A stretch of 32,432 nt of DNA from Fretibacterium fastidiosum (GCF_000210715.1 NC_021038.1:1038652-1071083), one strand, 5' to 3'; counted from the first letter of the stretch, positions 1 through 8,228 are shown. Translations and numbers: made by a program. The notes: a model not told the origin generated them from the letters alone.

Positions 1-2
1 GC

Positions 3-857
3 CCCCTGTTCCTCCTGATTCTCTCCTCCGTCCTGAACATCGCGCTGGACCTCCTGTTCGTCATCTCCTTCAAGGCGGGCGTCGCAGGCGTCGCGTGGGC
101 CACGATCCTGTCGCAGCTCGTCTCAGGCCTCGTCGTCTTTCGTCTCCTGTTCCGCAGCAGGGAATGCCACAGCATAACCTGGGGCGAGATGCGCGTGGAC
201 CGGCACATCCTGCGAAGGATTCTCGACCTGGGGCTGCCGTCGGGCGTTCAGCTGGCCCTCACCTCCTTCTCCAACGTCTTCGTCCAGGGCTACATCAACG
301 CCTATGGCGCCGCCAGCGCGTCGGGGTGGGGCATCTACATCAGGATCGACGCCTTCGTCTTCCTGCCGATTCAGAGCATGGGCATGGCCGTCACGACCTT
401 CACGGGACAGAACGCGGGAGCGCTGCGCCCGGATCGCGTCCGCGCCGGAGTGCGCGCCAGCCTGGGCATCTCCGCAGGCATCACCGCCCTCATCGTCGCC
501 GTCATCTACGCTTCGGCCCCATGGATGGTCGCCCTGTTCAACCGGGACGATGAGGTCCTCCGCTACGGGGTGCTCTTCCTGCGCCTCAACAGCGTCTTCG
601 ACCTCCTGAACGTCGTCTACATCATCTACGGCGGAGCGCTGCGCGGCGTCGGAAACGCCAGGACCCCCATGTACTTCATGCTGGGCTCCTTCGTCCTGTT
701 TCGCCAGGTCTACCTCCTCGTCGCCTCGCGCCTGACGGACTCGATCACCCCAATCGCCCTCAGCTACCCCGCGGGCTGGCTGCTCTGCTCCGTCCTGCTG
801 ATCCTCTACGTCAGAAAAAACGGCTGGGACCAGGCCCTGACGGCAAACACCCTCTAA
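3..857 (+). CDS. MATE-family multidrug/cation efflux transporter, C-terminal part
   Basis: The start lies before the window; the open frame runs in from base 3 to TAA at 855-857, so about 284 residues of a roughly 450-residue protein are visible. MATE proteins are inner-membrane antiporters that export drugs or metabolites using Na+ or H+ gradients. The first visible stretch carries the family pattern NIALDLLFVI followed by GVAGVAWATILSQ, which closes the N-terminal half of these proteins. After a short basic linker come further hydrophobic segments with SGVQLALTSFSN, GMAVTTFTGQNAGA and GALRGVGNARTPM, all typical of the second MATE repeat. The C-terminus ends soon after the last membrane segment, so this end is complete. 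A strong hairpin terminator follows directly. The substrate cannot be deduced. Confidence 0.88.
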   Translation, partial: PLFLLILSSVLNIALDLLFVISFKAGVAGVAWATILSQLVSGLVVFRLLFRSRECHSITWGEMRVDRHILRRILDLGLPSGVQLALTSFSNVFVQGYINAYGAASASGWGIYIRIDAFVFLPIQSMGMAVTTFTGQNAGALRPDRVRAGVRASLGISAGITALIVAVIYASAPWMVALFNRDDEVLRYGVLFLRLNSVFDLLNVVYIIYGGALRGVGNARTPMYFMLGSFVLFRQVYLLVASRLTDSITPIALSYPAGWLLCSVLLILYVRKNGWDQALTANTL

Positions 858-868
858 ACCGCAGCGCA

Positions 869-906
869 CGACAAGGGCCGCGGTCTCCCGCGGCCCTTGT
901 CGTTTT
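869..906 (+). terminator. Rho-independent terminator after the MATE gene
   Basis: A 15-base-pair perfect stem (869-883 with 888-902), a TCTC loop and then TTTT. It sits 12 bases after the MATE stop codon. The hairpin may also stop transcription arriving from the minus-strand gene at 949-1488, although on that strand no T-run follows. Confidence 0.9.
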
Positions 907-925
907 GGATGGAGTTGGGGTTCGA

Positions 926-942
926 CCGAGGCAGGGCCTCGG
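926..942 (-). terminator. Small hairpin after the basic-tailed secreted protein gene
   Basis: Arms CCGAGGC and GCCTCGG with a three-base loop, just beyond the stop of the minus-strand gene at 949. No T-run follows on the minus strand, so termination here is only a possibility; the larger hairpin at 869-902 may do the job. Confidence 0.3.
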
Positions 943-948
943 CGTCGC

Positions 949-1488
949 CTACTTCTTCACCTTGACCTTCTTGGCGGGGCGCTTGGCCGGTGCCTTCTTG
1001 GCGGCGGCCGGCTGCTTCTCGGCCGCCGGCTTCTTGCCCAGGGCGTAGGCCGCGCCCTTGCCCGGCGTGGACTTCGGGTCCACGTTGGCAAAGACCTTCT
1101 TCAGGGCATCGCTCGATCCGTCGTAGACGGTGGCGTATATCTCGTTGCCCAGCATGTCGTAGTGGCGCAGGTAGGTCACCGCGAACTGCTTGCCGTCCGG
1201 CGTGTACTCGTAGCCGTACTCCGTGAAATACAGGCTGCCGGCCACTTCGGGGGAGATGTTGTACTTGGACATCAGGAGGTCCACCGTCTGGCTCTTGATC
1301 GAGGTGTTCGTGTAGTACTTCCGGGCGATGGCGAAGGGGACGTTATCCTTCACGCCGTAGTCCAGGAGGTACCACTTCATCTTCACGTGGTCCTGACCAA
1401 GGTCCTTCTGCTTCTCCCAGGCCAGCGCCGGGGAAACGGTAACAGCCAGCAGGCCCATCAGCAGCGCGCACAACAGCAACTTCTTCAT
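949..1488 (-). CDS. Secreted hypothetical protein with a Lys/Ala/Pro-rich C-terminal tail
   Basis: The 179-residue protein has a clear signal peptide: MKK, a Leu-rich core and a probable cut after SPALA. The mature part (about 115 residues) is rich in Tyr and charged residues and I do not recognise its fold. From about residue 148 the protein turns into a low-complexity tail of repeated AAEK, AAKKAPAK and KRPAKKVKVKK units, strongly positive and histone-like in composition. Such a tail could bind envelope polyanions (peptidoglycan, LPS) or nucleic acid, but this is inference. It has its own likely promoter (TG-C-TAGAAT at 1558-1566), a moderate GTGGAG ribosome site, and hairpins after the stop, so it is probably a single-gene transcript. 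The gene call rests on the signal peptide, codon use and lack of competing frames. Confidence 0.82.
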   Translation of the reverse strand: MKKLLLCALLMGLLAVTVSPALAWEKQKDLGQDHVKMKWYLLDYGVKDNVPFAIARKYYTNTSIKSQTVDLLMSKYNISPEVAGSLYFTEYGYEYTPDGKQFAVTYLRHYDMLGNEIYATVYDGSSDALKKVFANVDPKSTPGKGAAYALGKKPAAEKQPAAAKKAPAKRPAKKVKVKK

Positions 1489-1557
1489 TAGAACACTCCA
1501 CTTTCCTTCAAAGTAACGGGGCTTACAACCGCAGCACCGTCCCGTTCGATTCTTGCT

Positions 1558-1566
1558 ATTCTAGCA
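1558..1566 (-). promoter_or_regulatory. Extended -10 promoter for the secreted hypothetical gene
   Basis: On the minus strand the sequence reads TGC-TAGAAT (-10 at 1558-1563, TG at 1565-1566), about 70 bases before the start codon at 1488. There is no good -35 box; an AACGCC/GGCGTT hairpin (1570-1587) lies where it would be. That hairpin could be the terminator of the upstream gene or an operator. Confidence 0.45.
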
Positions 1567-1633
1567 CATAACGCCTCGCTCGGCGTTTGTCTTTGCCACG
1601 ATTTCGTCCTGCGTTTCGCGTCGCGAAGCCGGC

Positions 1634-3127
1634 TCACCGGGGGGCGGGCACCACCCCCAGGGCGTAGCTGATGGGACGCTCCCTGCCCTCCGACGGGAAG
1701 GTGAAGAGCCGGCCCTTCACGATGAGCTCCGTGGACCCGCCGCCGTCCAAGTTGAGGGCGTAGGGGACCTCATAGGAGCGCAGGATGTCCGTCAGCTCGC
1801 TCATCGTAGCGCCCGCGGCGTGCAGCCCGTTGCGGCCGTCCACCGCCAGGAAGAACCACTCCCCATCCGCCGTCAGCCCCACCACGGAGCGCGGGTGGCG
1901 CGCGGAGAGCAGCGAATTGGAGAACCCCTCATCGTTTCCCTGCACGACGCCGTCGCTCAGGAGAAGGGGTCCGGCCTGGATGGCGAAGGGCATGTCGCTC
2001 CAGCTCTCCCCTCCCGCGCCCACCAGCTCCCCGTTCACCAGGGAGGGCAGGCCGAAGGCGGCCTCGTTTTCGTCGTTCCAGCCCAGGCAGCCGCGTCCGT
2101 TGTAGAGCTTGTGCACCTCCGCGCCGTCCCGCCTCAGGAGGCCGATGGGGTACCCCTGCCTGCGCCCCGTCACGGCGAAGAACCCCGCGTTGATGGCGGC
2201 GCTCAGGCCGTTGTCCTTCACGATCCGGCTGAGGGGCGTCAGCGCAGCGGGCCCCTCGGACGAGGCCGCAGGGACCATTCGCCAGAGGCCGGGGTCGATG
2301 GTCAGCAGGGCCCAGTAGCGCGGCAGGATATCCGTGTTGGAGTTCGAGACGGAGGGAAGGAGGCACACGGCAAGCTTTCGCTGCCGGATCAGGGACGCCA
2401 GGCGCCGCGCGGCCCCATAATCCTCCAGCACGGGGGAGCGCAGAAACCACTCGTACTGCGGCTGGAGCATCGACATCTCAAAGCCCTTCGACTTGAAGAA
2501 CGCCTGAGCCGACTCCGCCGCCGCCTTGTCCTCGAAGCCGTCGGCATAGACGCGCCAACGCGGCACGCCCGTAGGAACCCCATCCCGGTGCAACAGGAGC
2601 GTCAGGCCCTCCACGGGCGTGAGCGTCACCTCCAGGCTCAGTCCCTCACTGGCCTGGCTCACCCGATCCAGAAGGAAGCGCATCTCCTTCTCCGTCAAGC
2701 GCTGGGCACCACGGAAGCTCCGGTCCCTCGACAGGAGGGCCGGCGTCATGTTCACCGCCACGGCGAGGCAGCCCCGCTCGAAGGGCGTGAGCGCCTTCTC
2801 GTCCGAGAACCCCGCCGACACGTCGGACAGCGCTCCCGCCTCAAAGGCCAGCCCCAGAGACTGGATGCACCAGCGCAGGGCCTCACGGCGCGTCACCTGG
2901 GCGTTCGGGCCCCCTATCCCATCCGTCACGATCCCCGTCTCCTGCACGAAGGCGACGGCGTTCTTCCCCACGGGGACGTTCGAGGAGAGCCCCCGAGCGT
3001 CCAGCAGCGCCGCCAGAAAGGCGCCGCGCGTCACGGCCTCCGCTCTGCAGGGGATCGCCAGAAAAAGGATTGCCGCGAGGCAGAGCGCCCGCGACCGGGC
3101 GCGCAGCCCCGAAAAATGAAATCGCAT
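1634..3127 (-). CDS. Secreted phosphodiester glycosidase (NAGPA/DUF2233) domain protein with SLH-like and SPOR-like regions
   Basis: About 497 residues. The C-terminal 200 residues match the NAGPA-type phosphodiester glycosidase fold: INAGFFAVTG, GWNDENEAAFG, QAGPLLLSDG, RHPRSVVGLT, LAVDGR and the hallmark ALNLDGGGSTEL. Family members cut sugar-phosphodiester bonds such as those in exopolysaccharide or wall polymers. Before it lies a SPOR-like segment (PRWRVYADGF ... SKGFEM), which in other proteins binds denuded peptidoglycan. The N-terminal part resembles degenerate SLH repeats (VTRGAFLAALL, VTRREALRWCIQSLGL). A signal peptide ends near CRAEA. The ATG at 3127 gives the more normal signal peptide and has AAGGG close upstream; an in-frame ATG at 3154 adds nine Arg-rich residues and has no visible ribosome site. 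It follows hutI by 37 bases (10 from the longer start), so the two may be co-transcribed. The exact substrate is unknown. Confidence 0.85.
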   Translation of the reverse strand: MRFHFSGLRARSRALCLAAILFLAIPCRAEAVTRGAFLAALLDARGLSSNVPVGKNAVAFVQETGIVTDGIGGPNAQVTRREALRWCIQSLGLAFEAGALSDVSAGFSDEKALTPFERGCLAVAVNMTPALLSRDRSFRGAQRLTEKEMRFLLDRVSQASEGLSLEVTLTPVEGLTLLLHRDGVPTGVPRWRVYADGFEDKAAAESAQAFFKSKGFEMSMLQPQYEWFLRSPVLEDYGAARRLASLIRQRKLAVCLLPSVSNSNTDILPRYWALLTIDPGLWRMVPAASSEGPAALTPLSRIVKDNGLSAAINAGFFAVTGRRQGYPIGLLRRDGAEVHKLYNGRGCLGWNDENEAAFGLPSLVNGELVGAGGESWSDMPFAIQAGPLLLSDGVVQGNDEGFSNSLLSARHPRSVVGLTADGEWFFLAVDGRNGLHAAGATMSELTDILRSYEVPYALNLDGGGSTELIVKGRLFTFPSEGRERPISYALGVVPAPR

Positions 3128-3164
3128 GACCCTTACAGGCCGCCTGCGCCGCATCGGGCAGGGA

Positions 3165-4409
3165 TCACGCTACGCGCTCCCCAAGCTTCCAGACGGAGCG
3201 GATGGGCCGGGCTCCGGACAGGTAGGCAAACGTCGCGGGCGTCTCCCCGTCCAGCACCAGGAAGTCCGCCATCCTGCCGCGCTCGATGCAGCCCACCTCC
3301 TGCTGCATCCCCAGGGACCAGGCGGCGTTGAGGGTCGCGCCCGTCAGCGCCTCCTCCGGGGTCAGTCCCATCTCCATGACGGCCAGACTGATGACGAAGG
3401 CCATGGACTCGCAGTAGCAGGAGCCGGGGTTCAGGTCCGTCGCCAGGGCCACGGGGACCCCCTCCTCGATCATCTTCCGCGCGCGGGCGAAGGGCTTCCG
3501 AAGGCTGTAGGCCGTGGCGGGCAGCAGGTCCGCCACGACCCCACCCCGCGCCATGGCCCGGATTCCCTCGTCGGAGGCCGCCAACAGGTGCTCCGCGGAG
3601 GCGGTCCGGAGCTCGCCGGCCAGGGACGCGCCGCCCAGGTCGTTCACCTCGTCCGCGTGGATCTTGAGTCCAAGGCCCAGCTCCCGCGCCCTCAGCAGGA
3701 TCCTGCGGCTCTGTTCGATGGAGAAGACCCCCTCCTCACAGAACACGTCGCAGAAGCGGGCGATCCCCTGCTCCGCTACGGCCGGCAGCATCTCCTCCGT
3801 CAGCAGCCGCACGTAGCCATCCGGGTCCGACTTGAAGGGCTCCGGCACGGCGTGGGCCCCCATGAACGTCGGCACCACCGTCTGCACCGTCTCACGCCCC
3901 AGGCGCCCGATGACGCGCAGCATGCGCAGCTCCGAGTCCAGGTCCAGGCCGTACCCGCTCTTGATCTCGATCGTCGTGGTCCCGTAGTGGAGCGTCCGCC
4001 GAAGCAGGTCTCGGGAGAAGGAGAAGAGCTCCTCCTCCGAGGCAGCGCGCACGGCGCGCACGGAGGAAAGGATTCCGCCGCCCGCCTTCAGGATGTCCAG
4101 GTAGGGCCTCCCCGCCAGACGCATGGAGAACTCGGCCTCCCGCCGCGCGGCAAAACAGGCGTGGGTGTGCGGGTCCACCAGACCCGGCACCACCGCCGCC
4201 CCTCCCAGGTCGAACTCCTGGTCCGGCGTCCGTCCGGAGAGGCTTCCCTCCACCTCCGAAGCGCTCCCCACCGCCGCAAAGCGTCCGTCCTCCACCAGGA
4301 AGGCGCCGTCCTCAACGGAACGGATCCGTCCCTGCTCCGCTCCCGCCGCCGGCGCGGCCCCCAACGTGGGCGTGTAGATCCTGGCACGCCTGAAGAGCTT
4401 CAAGGTCAT
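3165..4409 (-). CDS. hutI: Imidazolonepropionase
   Basis: This cytosolic amidohydrolase opens 4-imidazolone-5-propionate to N-formimino-L-glutamate, the third step of histidine degradation (EC 3.5.2.7). Visible family motifs: the metal ligands HTHACF after GLVDP, the strongly diagnostic RPYLDILKAGGGILSSV, EIKSGYGL, a metal-binding His in PTFMGAHAVP, KIHADEVNDLGG, and the catalytic Asp in ALATDLNPGSCYCESM. The length of about 414 residues is normal. I favour ATG at 4409, because GAGGAGG lies eight bases ahead; the GTG at 4415 would leave only two bases. No hutH, hutU or glutamate formiminotransferase gene is in the window, so the pathway must be split. The next gene on this strand is a secreted glycosidase, not a hut gene. 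Confidence 0.96.
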   Translation of the reverse strand: MTLKLFRRARIYTPTLGAAPAAGAEQGRIRSVEDGAFLVEDGRFAAVGSASEVEGSLSGRTPDQEFDLGGAAVVPGLVDPHTHACFAARREAEFSMRLAGRPYLDILKAGGGILSSVRAVRAASEEELFSFSRDLLRRTLHYGTTTIEIKSGYGLDLDSELRMLRVIGRLGRETVQTVVPTFMGAHAVPEPFKSDPDGYVRLLTEEMLPAVAEQGIARFCDVFCEEGVFSIEQSRRILLRARELGLGLKIHADEVNDLGGASLAGELRTASAEHLLAASDEGIRAMARGGVVADLLPATAYSLRKPFARARKMIEEGVPVALATDLNPGSCYCESMAFVISLAVMEMGLTPEEALTGATLNAAWSLGMQQEVGCIERGRMADFLVLDGETPATFAYLSGARPIRSVWKLGERVA

Positions 4410-4509
4410 CGTCACAGCCTCCTCAATTCGCGTTCATTCGTCTCGTCCGACATCTTAGCTTTCCGAAAAACCCCGCCGCCGTTTTGGGCAGGACGCGGGG
4501 CCGACCGTT

Positions 4510-4515
4510 ATTATA
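4510..4515 (-). promoter_or_regulatory. Possible -10 box for hutI
   Basis: TATAAT on the minus strand, about 100 bases before the hutI start. No convincing -35 hexamer lies 16-18 bases upstream. The same AT island reads TATTAT on the plus strand, so it might serve either direction. Confidence 0.35.
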
Positions 4516-4780
4516 GCGTGCCGACAGGCGGGCTCATTCCGCAGAAGGCAGGAATCGAGCGCGCCCCCGCACGGAAAAACCGTCAACCTCGCGGAGGGGA
4601 ACACCGGCCAGGTCGTTGAGGACACTCAAACGTATGATCCCCCCTGGTGCCTGATACCAATTCGCGTTTAATAGGATTGCCTCCCCTGAACCAAGCCCGG
4701 TTGCCCCCGACAGCACTCGCGAGTTACCCCATGTTTCTTGAGGCCCTAAGGGTGTTCCAGGGAGATTTTCGTGGATTTTC
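4516..4780. other. Gene-free stretch with no assigned function
   Basis: A 106-codon open frame exists here on the minus strand (4534-4854). It has no ribosome site and no recognisable motif, and its 5' part overlaps the promoter and start of the plus-strand RNA, so I do not call it a gene. I see no IS ends, tRNA or CRISPR. Short inverted repeats such as ACTCGCGAGT (4715-4724) occur. The stretch could hold a second RNA or be a decayed remnant; nothing decides this. Confidence 0.4.
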
Positions 4781-4789
4781 TGATATAAT
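4781..4789 (+). promoter_or_regulatory. Extended -10 promoter of the small RNA
   Basis: TGA-TATAAT is a perfect extended -10 (TG at 4781-4782, hexamer 4784-4789). The -35 region is poor, as often seen with extended -10 promoters. Transcription would start near 4796, and the next plus-strand signal is the terminator at 4992-5018, with no open frame between them. Confidence 0.65.
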
Positions 4790-4795
4790 AACAGC

Positions 4796-5018
4796 GTGAT
4801 GGAACGCAATACCCCTGCGGTATGCGTGATCGTGATAATGTCTTGAGCCAACACTCGATTCCAGCGGGGACGAACGTTCTCGTCGGGGATGACGGCTTAC
4901 GCTGACTGAACTGAGGCGAGACAGTCCCATTCGTTATGGGAGCGGGTCAAGACTTTCAGGACACGGTACATGCGGGGATTTTTCAATTTTCAGGGGCCGG
5001 AGCGTTCCGGCCCCTTTT
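4796..5018 (+). ncRNA. Candidate structured small RNA of about 220 nt, family unknown
   Basis: This is a free-standing transcription unit: extended -10 promoter, no plausible coding frame, strong terminator, and no plus-strand gene after it. A fold can be drawn by hand. A 5' hairpin pairs 4805-4813 with 4819-4826 (eight pairs, one bulged A). A long-range helix pairs GTCTTGA (4840-4846) with TCAAGAC (4947-4953) and encloses three hairpins: CAGCG/CGCTG (4862-4866/4900-4904) with an inner GACGA/TCGTC stem, ACTG/CAGT (4905-4908/4922-4925) and CCCAT/ATGGG (4926-4930/4936-4940). CGTGAT is repeated three times near the 5' end. I looked for signature strings of RNase P, SRP RNA and tmRNA and found none. 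Length and free-standing layout would suit a 6S-like RNA, but the fold drawn here is multibranched rather than one long rod. Confidence 0.5.
4992..5018 (+). terminator. Rho-independent terminator of the small RNA
   Basis: Ten-pair G+C-rich stem (4992-5001 with 5006-5015), a four-base loop and a run of four T. On the other strand the flanks lack T, so it does not serve the channel gene at 5034. Confidence 0.85.
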
Positions 5019-5033
5019 GCGTTGTCTTCGGCC

Positions 5034-5870
5034 CTACCGCTTGTCCCGCCGGTAGACGAACCAGCAGGCCAAGGCCACGAGGACGCCGCCGCCCACAACG
5101 TTACCCAGGGTAACGGGCAGGAGGTTCGCCTGAAGCATGGCGCCCCAGTTCAGGTTCGCCAGGGCCTCCGGCGACAGCCCGACGGAAGCTGCCCGCTCCG
5201 CCAGGGCCGGGTCCGCCGCGGCCAGGATGCCTGCGGGGATGTAGTACATGTTGGCCACGCTGTGCTCAAAGCCCGACGTCACGAAGATCCAGATGGGAAA
5301 GAAGATCACCAGCACCTTGCCCGCGATGTCCCGCGCGGCGAAGCTCATCCACACCGCAAGGCAGACCAGCCAGTTGCAGAGGATGCCCAGGAAGAAGGCG
5401 TTCTGGAAGGACAGGGCCGTCTTGCCGGCGGCCGTCTTGATGACCGAGGCCCCCAAGAGCCCCCCCGACATCCCCCACTGCCCGGACAGGCACACCAACC
5501 CGGCGGTGAGAAGCGCGCCCGCGAAGTTCCCGGCGTAGACGACGAGCCAGCTGCGCAGGAGCTGCCACGGGGAGATCCGCCCCTCGGCCAGGGCCATGAG
5601 CATGAGGGAGTTCCCCGTGAAGAGCTCGCCCCCCGCCACCACCACCATGATGAGCCCTGCGGCGAAGAGCGCGCCCGCCAGGGCCTTTGCCACTCCGGCG
5701 GACTCCACCGTGTGGACGGCGACGCAGGACCCGGCCGCCCCAAACGCGATGAACGCCCCCGCCATCACGCCGAGGATCAGCTGGTTCGTCACGGACATCT
5801 CCGCCTTCCGCTGCCCCACGCCCACAACCAGCTCCGCGACCTCCGCGGGGCTCAAAAAGTTGCTCTGCAT
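5034..5870 (-). CDS. Formate/nitrite transporter (FNT) family channel
   Basis: FNT proteins are pentameric inner-membrane channels for small monovalent anions (formate, nitrite, hydrosulfide). The 278-residue length is typical. Motifs in order: GGELFTGNS (about residues 80-88), the broken-helix region ILCNWLVCLAVW (163-174), TSGFEHSVANMYYIP with the central pore His at 203, and VTLGNVVGG near the C-terminus. Six membrane segments can be counted. The start ATG has GGGAGGG eight bases ahead. It stands alone between a small RNA and a chemoreceptor gene; no formate dehydrogenase, pyruvate-formate lyase or nitrite reductase gene is near, so the anion cannot be chosen. Formate is the more likely cargo in a fermenter, by inference only. 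Confidence 0.93.
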   Translation of the reverse strand: MQSNFLSPAEVAELVVGVGQRKAEMSVTNQLILGVMAGAFIAFGAAGSCVAVHTVESAGVAKALAGALFAAGLIMVVVAGGELFTGNSLMLMALAEGRISPWQLLRSWLVVYAGNFAGALLTAGLVCLSGQWGMSGGLLGASVIKTAAGKTALSFQNAFFLGILCNWLVCLAVWMSFAARDIAGKVLVIFFPIWIFVTSGFEHSVANMYYIPAGILAAADPALAERAASVGLSPEALANLNWGAMLQANLLPVTLGNVVGGGVLVALACWFVYRRDKR

Positions 5871-6030
5871 TCCAAAATCCCTCCCTTCTTCATACTAAAT
5901 TAACAGATCAACCGGCTAAATGCAACCGCCCCAAGCCTCGTGGAAGCAGCTTTCAGGCCTCCCGGGGCCGAAGGCGGGGAGCGTCCGCGCCGCGGGCCAT
6001 CCAGGTGAAGGTTGGCGCTTCAGCAGATGA

Positions 6031-6067
6031 AAAAGCCCCCGACGGACTTTTTTAGCCCGTCGGGGGC
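6031..6067 (-). terminator. Rho-independent terminator after the chemoreceptor gene
   Basis: On the minus strand an 11-pair stem (6057-6067 with 6035-6045) is followed by a T-run ending near 6031. It lies 20 bases after the chemoreceptor stop codon. Confidence 0.88.
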
Positions 6068-6087
6068 CTCGCTTCAGGATTCGGACG

Positions 6088-8145
6088 TCATCGATTTTTT
6101 TTCGGAACGATATCGCCCTGTTTTTCGAGGAAGAACGAGCCGATGAAGCCCTGCAGCTTCTCCGCCGTGGAGGCCAGGCCCTGTGCGGCGCCGGCGATGG
6201 ATTCGGCGGCCCTGGTCGTCTCGCGGGTCGCGGTTTGAATCGAATCGGCGGCCTCAACCACGCCGTGATTGGCGTCTGCGACGTGCTGTATGGCCGACGT
6301 CATCTCCTCGGAAGAGGCGGCCTGCTCCTCGGATATCGCGGCGATGTTCTGAATGGCATCGTTCAGACGGGCAATGGCGTCCATGGCGCCGTTCAGCTTC
6401 TGCTGCGTCACCTCCGCCGTCGCCGATGTCTCGATCAGGAGCTTCTCCGTCTCCTTCGTCGCCTCGACGGAGCTTTCAGAGTGCTTTTGAAGGCCCGCTA
6501 TCAACTTCTCGATCTCCTGAGCCGCATGAGCCGATTCCTCGGCCAGCTTGCGCACCTCCTCGGCGACGACGGCGAATCCCCGCCCCGCTTCTCCCGCCCT
6601 CGCGGCCTCGATGGCGGCGTTCAAGGCGAGAAGGTTCGTCTGATCGGCGATGGAGGTGATCGTGGTCACGAAGGAGGATATCGCGTTGACCGACTCCCCA
6701 AGCTCTTGAATCTGGGCGATGCTATGGCTGGACTTGTCCTTTGCCTCCCTCATGCCCGTGACGACGGCCCCGACCTCATCCACGGCGTTCTTGGAGACGT
6801 CCGCCACGCGGGAAGCCTGTTCGGCGCTCTCGGTAGCGCTCTGTGCGCTGGACTGAGCGCTGTCGGCAATCTCCGAGACGGATGCACGGGTCTCCTCCGT
6901 CGCGGAGGAGGCGGAGCTGACGACGCCGTTGACGCGCTCGATGGAAGCCGAAACCTCTTTCATCGATGCGAGGGTCTCCTCGGACAGGGCCGCAAGAGTA
7001 TCGGCCTGTCTCGAGGTTTCGTCAGCCTCGATCCGGATGTTGCGAAGCGTTTCGGACACGGAAGCGATCATCGCGTTGAGCTCCCTGGACATGCCCGACA
7101 ACTCGTCGCGTCCCGTCTCGTCGAAGCGGACCGTCAGGTCGCCCCTGCCCAGTTCGACCGTCGCAGCACTCATGCCTTTGAGGGAGCGGGAGAGGCTGCG
7201 CATGATGGCGAAGATGAGAAAGCCGATGACGAGGAGCGCCGCCGCAGCGATGAGGACGAGGAAGACCGTCAGGCCATGCACCATCGAGTGAATCACCGAT
7301 ATCGGGAAGAACACGATAAAGAAGAAGTCGTGGCCTGCAGGCGCGTAAAAGACGCGCCGCCTTTCCCCGTTGTTGAGGTAGTCTGCGAAGCCCGTCCCAC
7401 CGCCCACGACTTTGACCGCAAACTGATGGACGGACGCATCGAACTCCTGCCCATTGAGGAGGTTGGCCTTCAAAACGTAGTCCTTGTTGCTGTGGGCAAT
7501 GAACGTGCCGTCCTTCTGCACGAGGGCGCCCGATCCCTGACCGAAGACCTTCTGGCTAACCACAAAAGCGCTCAGCTTGTCCAAATCCACCTCAATAGAT
7601 GCCACGCCCACCAGTTTGCCGGAGTCGTCATAAACGGCCTTTGTGGCTGCAATCACCAGCTTCCCTGAAGCAGCCTCGACATAGGGAGCGCTGAACTTGG
7701 TCGCCCCGCGGTCGGCCACAGCCTGCTGATACCAACCCCGCGTCCGGGCGTCATACCCCGCCGGGGCCACCCACTTGCCCTCGGAGCTTGCGATGGCCAA
7801 TAACCCGGTGGACTCGAGCGCCAGGTAGAGGTTCAGGATGTTCTTGTCCTCAGCGTTCTTCAGAATCTTTTCGCAGATCGCCTCAACGTTCCTTGCCCCG
7901 GCATCAGGGTTCTCTGCGTCGATGTAGGATTGGCGCATGGCGGCTGCAGCAACGTTTATGGTAGCGATGTAGCGGTTAAGTTCACCCTGGACGATGTTTG
8001 CAGCCCCAACTGCAATTTCGGTGCCAGAACTCTTCAGAAAACTGTCGAGCATTGCTCCCGATCGAACGTAAGTCACGCTGGTCATCAAGAGGATCACCAG
8101 GAAAATTGCTCCTGCGATCAAGCGCAGTTTTCCACGAATAGACAT
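6088..8145 (-). CDS. Methyl-accepting chemotaxis protein with dCache sensor
   Basis: A 685-residue transmembrane chemoreceptor that senses ligands outside the membrane and controls CheA. Order: TM1 (about 9-26); periplasmic double-Cache domain (about 35-270) with [13 protein letters not shown] and [24 protein letters not shown]2 (about 285-312); HAMP (ending near [14 protein letters not shown]); coiled-coil signalling domain with the invariant hairpin [19 protein letters not shown] and [16 protein letters not shown]131, R136, W138, Y139 and D173 fit the known amino-acid-binding motif of dCache domains (R-x-W-Y and a downstream Asp), so an amino acid is the likely ligand. The C-terminus lacks a CheR-tethering pentapeptide. 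GGAGGAGG lies seven bases before the ATG. It has a strong sigma-70 promoter and its own terminator. Confidence 0.95.
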   Translation of the reverse strand: MSIRGKLRLIAGAIFLVILLMTSVTYVRSGAMLDSFLKSSGTEIAVGAANIVQGELNRYIATINVAAAAMRQSYIDAENPDAGARNVEAICEKILKNAEDKNILNLYLALESTGLLAIASSEGKWVAPAGYDARTRGWYQQAVADRGATKFSAPYVEAASGKLVIAATKAVYDDSGKLVGVASIEVDLDKLSAFVVSQKVFGQGSGALVQKDGTFIAHSNKDYVLKANLLNGQEFDASVHQFAVKVVGGGTGFADYLNNGERRRVFYAPAGHDFFFIVFFPISVIHSMVHGLTVFLVLIAAAALLVIGFLIFAIMRSLSRSLKGMSAATVELGRGDLTVRFDETGRDELSGMSRELNAMIASVSETLRNIRIEADETSRQADTLAALSEETLASMKEVSASIERVNGVVSSASSATEETRASVSEIADSAQSSAQSATESAEQASRVADVSKNAVDEVGAVVTGMREAKDKSSHSIAQIQELGESVNAISSFVTTITSIADQTNLLALNAAIEAARAGEAGRGFAVVAEEVRKLAEESAHAAQEIEKLIAGLQKHSESSVEATKETEKLLIETSATAEVTQQKLNGAMDAIARLNDAIQNIAAISEEQAASSEEMTSAIQHVADANHGVVEAADSIQTATRETTRAAESIAGAAQGLASTAEKLQGFIGSFFLEKQGDIVPKKNR

Positions 8146-8199
8146 AAAGAGTCCTCCTCCAGAATTTTACAAAGTGACGATACAATTCCCCTCCTAAAA

Positions 8200-8228
8200 A
8201 TTGTAATTCCGCCGCATCAGTTTGTCAA
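8200..8228 (-). promoter_or_regulatory. Sigma-70-type promoter of the chemoreceptor gene
   Basis: On the minus strand: TTGACA (8223-8228), a 17-base spacer, and TACAAT (8200-8205). This is near consensus and lies about 55 bases before the ATG at 8145. The use of a housekeeping-type promoter rather than a sigma-28 motility box suggests constitutive expression. Confidence 0.8.

Noticed and set aside
4534-4854. 106-codon minus-strand frame as a gene
   Set aside because: No ribosome site, no recognisable domain, and its 5' part overlaps the promoter and start of the plus-strand RNA.
4796-5018. RNase P RNA, SRP RNA or tmRNA at the small RNA locus
   Set aside because: None of the invariant strings (such as the RNase P GAGGAAAGTCC block or the SRP GGAAGGAAGC tip) is present, and no tag frame is seen.
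8166-8185. Leader peptide before the chemoreceptor gene
   Set aside because: AGGAGGGG precedes a TTG, but the frame overlaps the chemoreceptor start in another phase and has no family resemblance.
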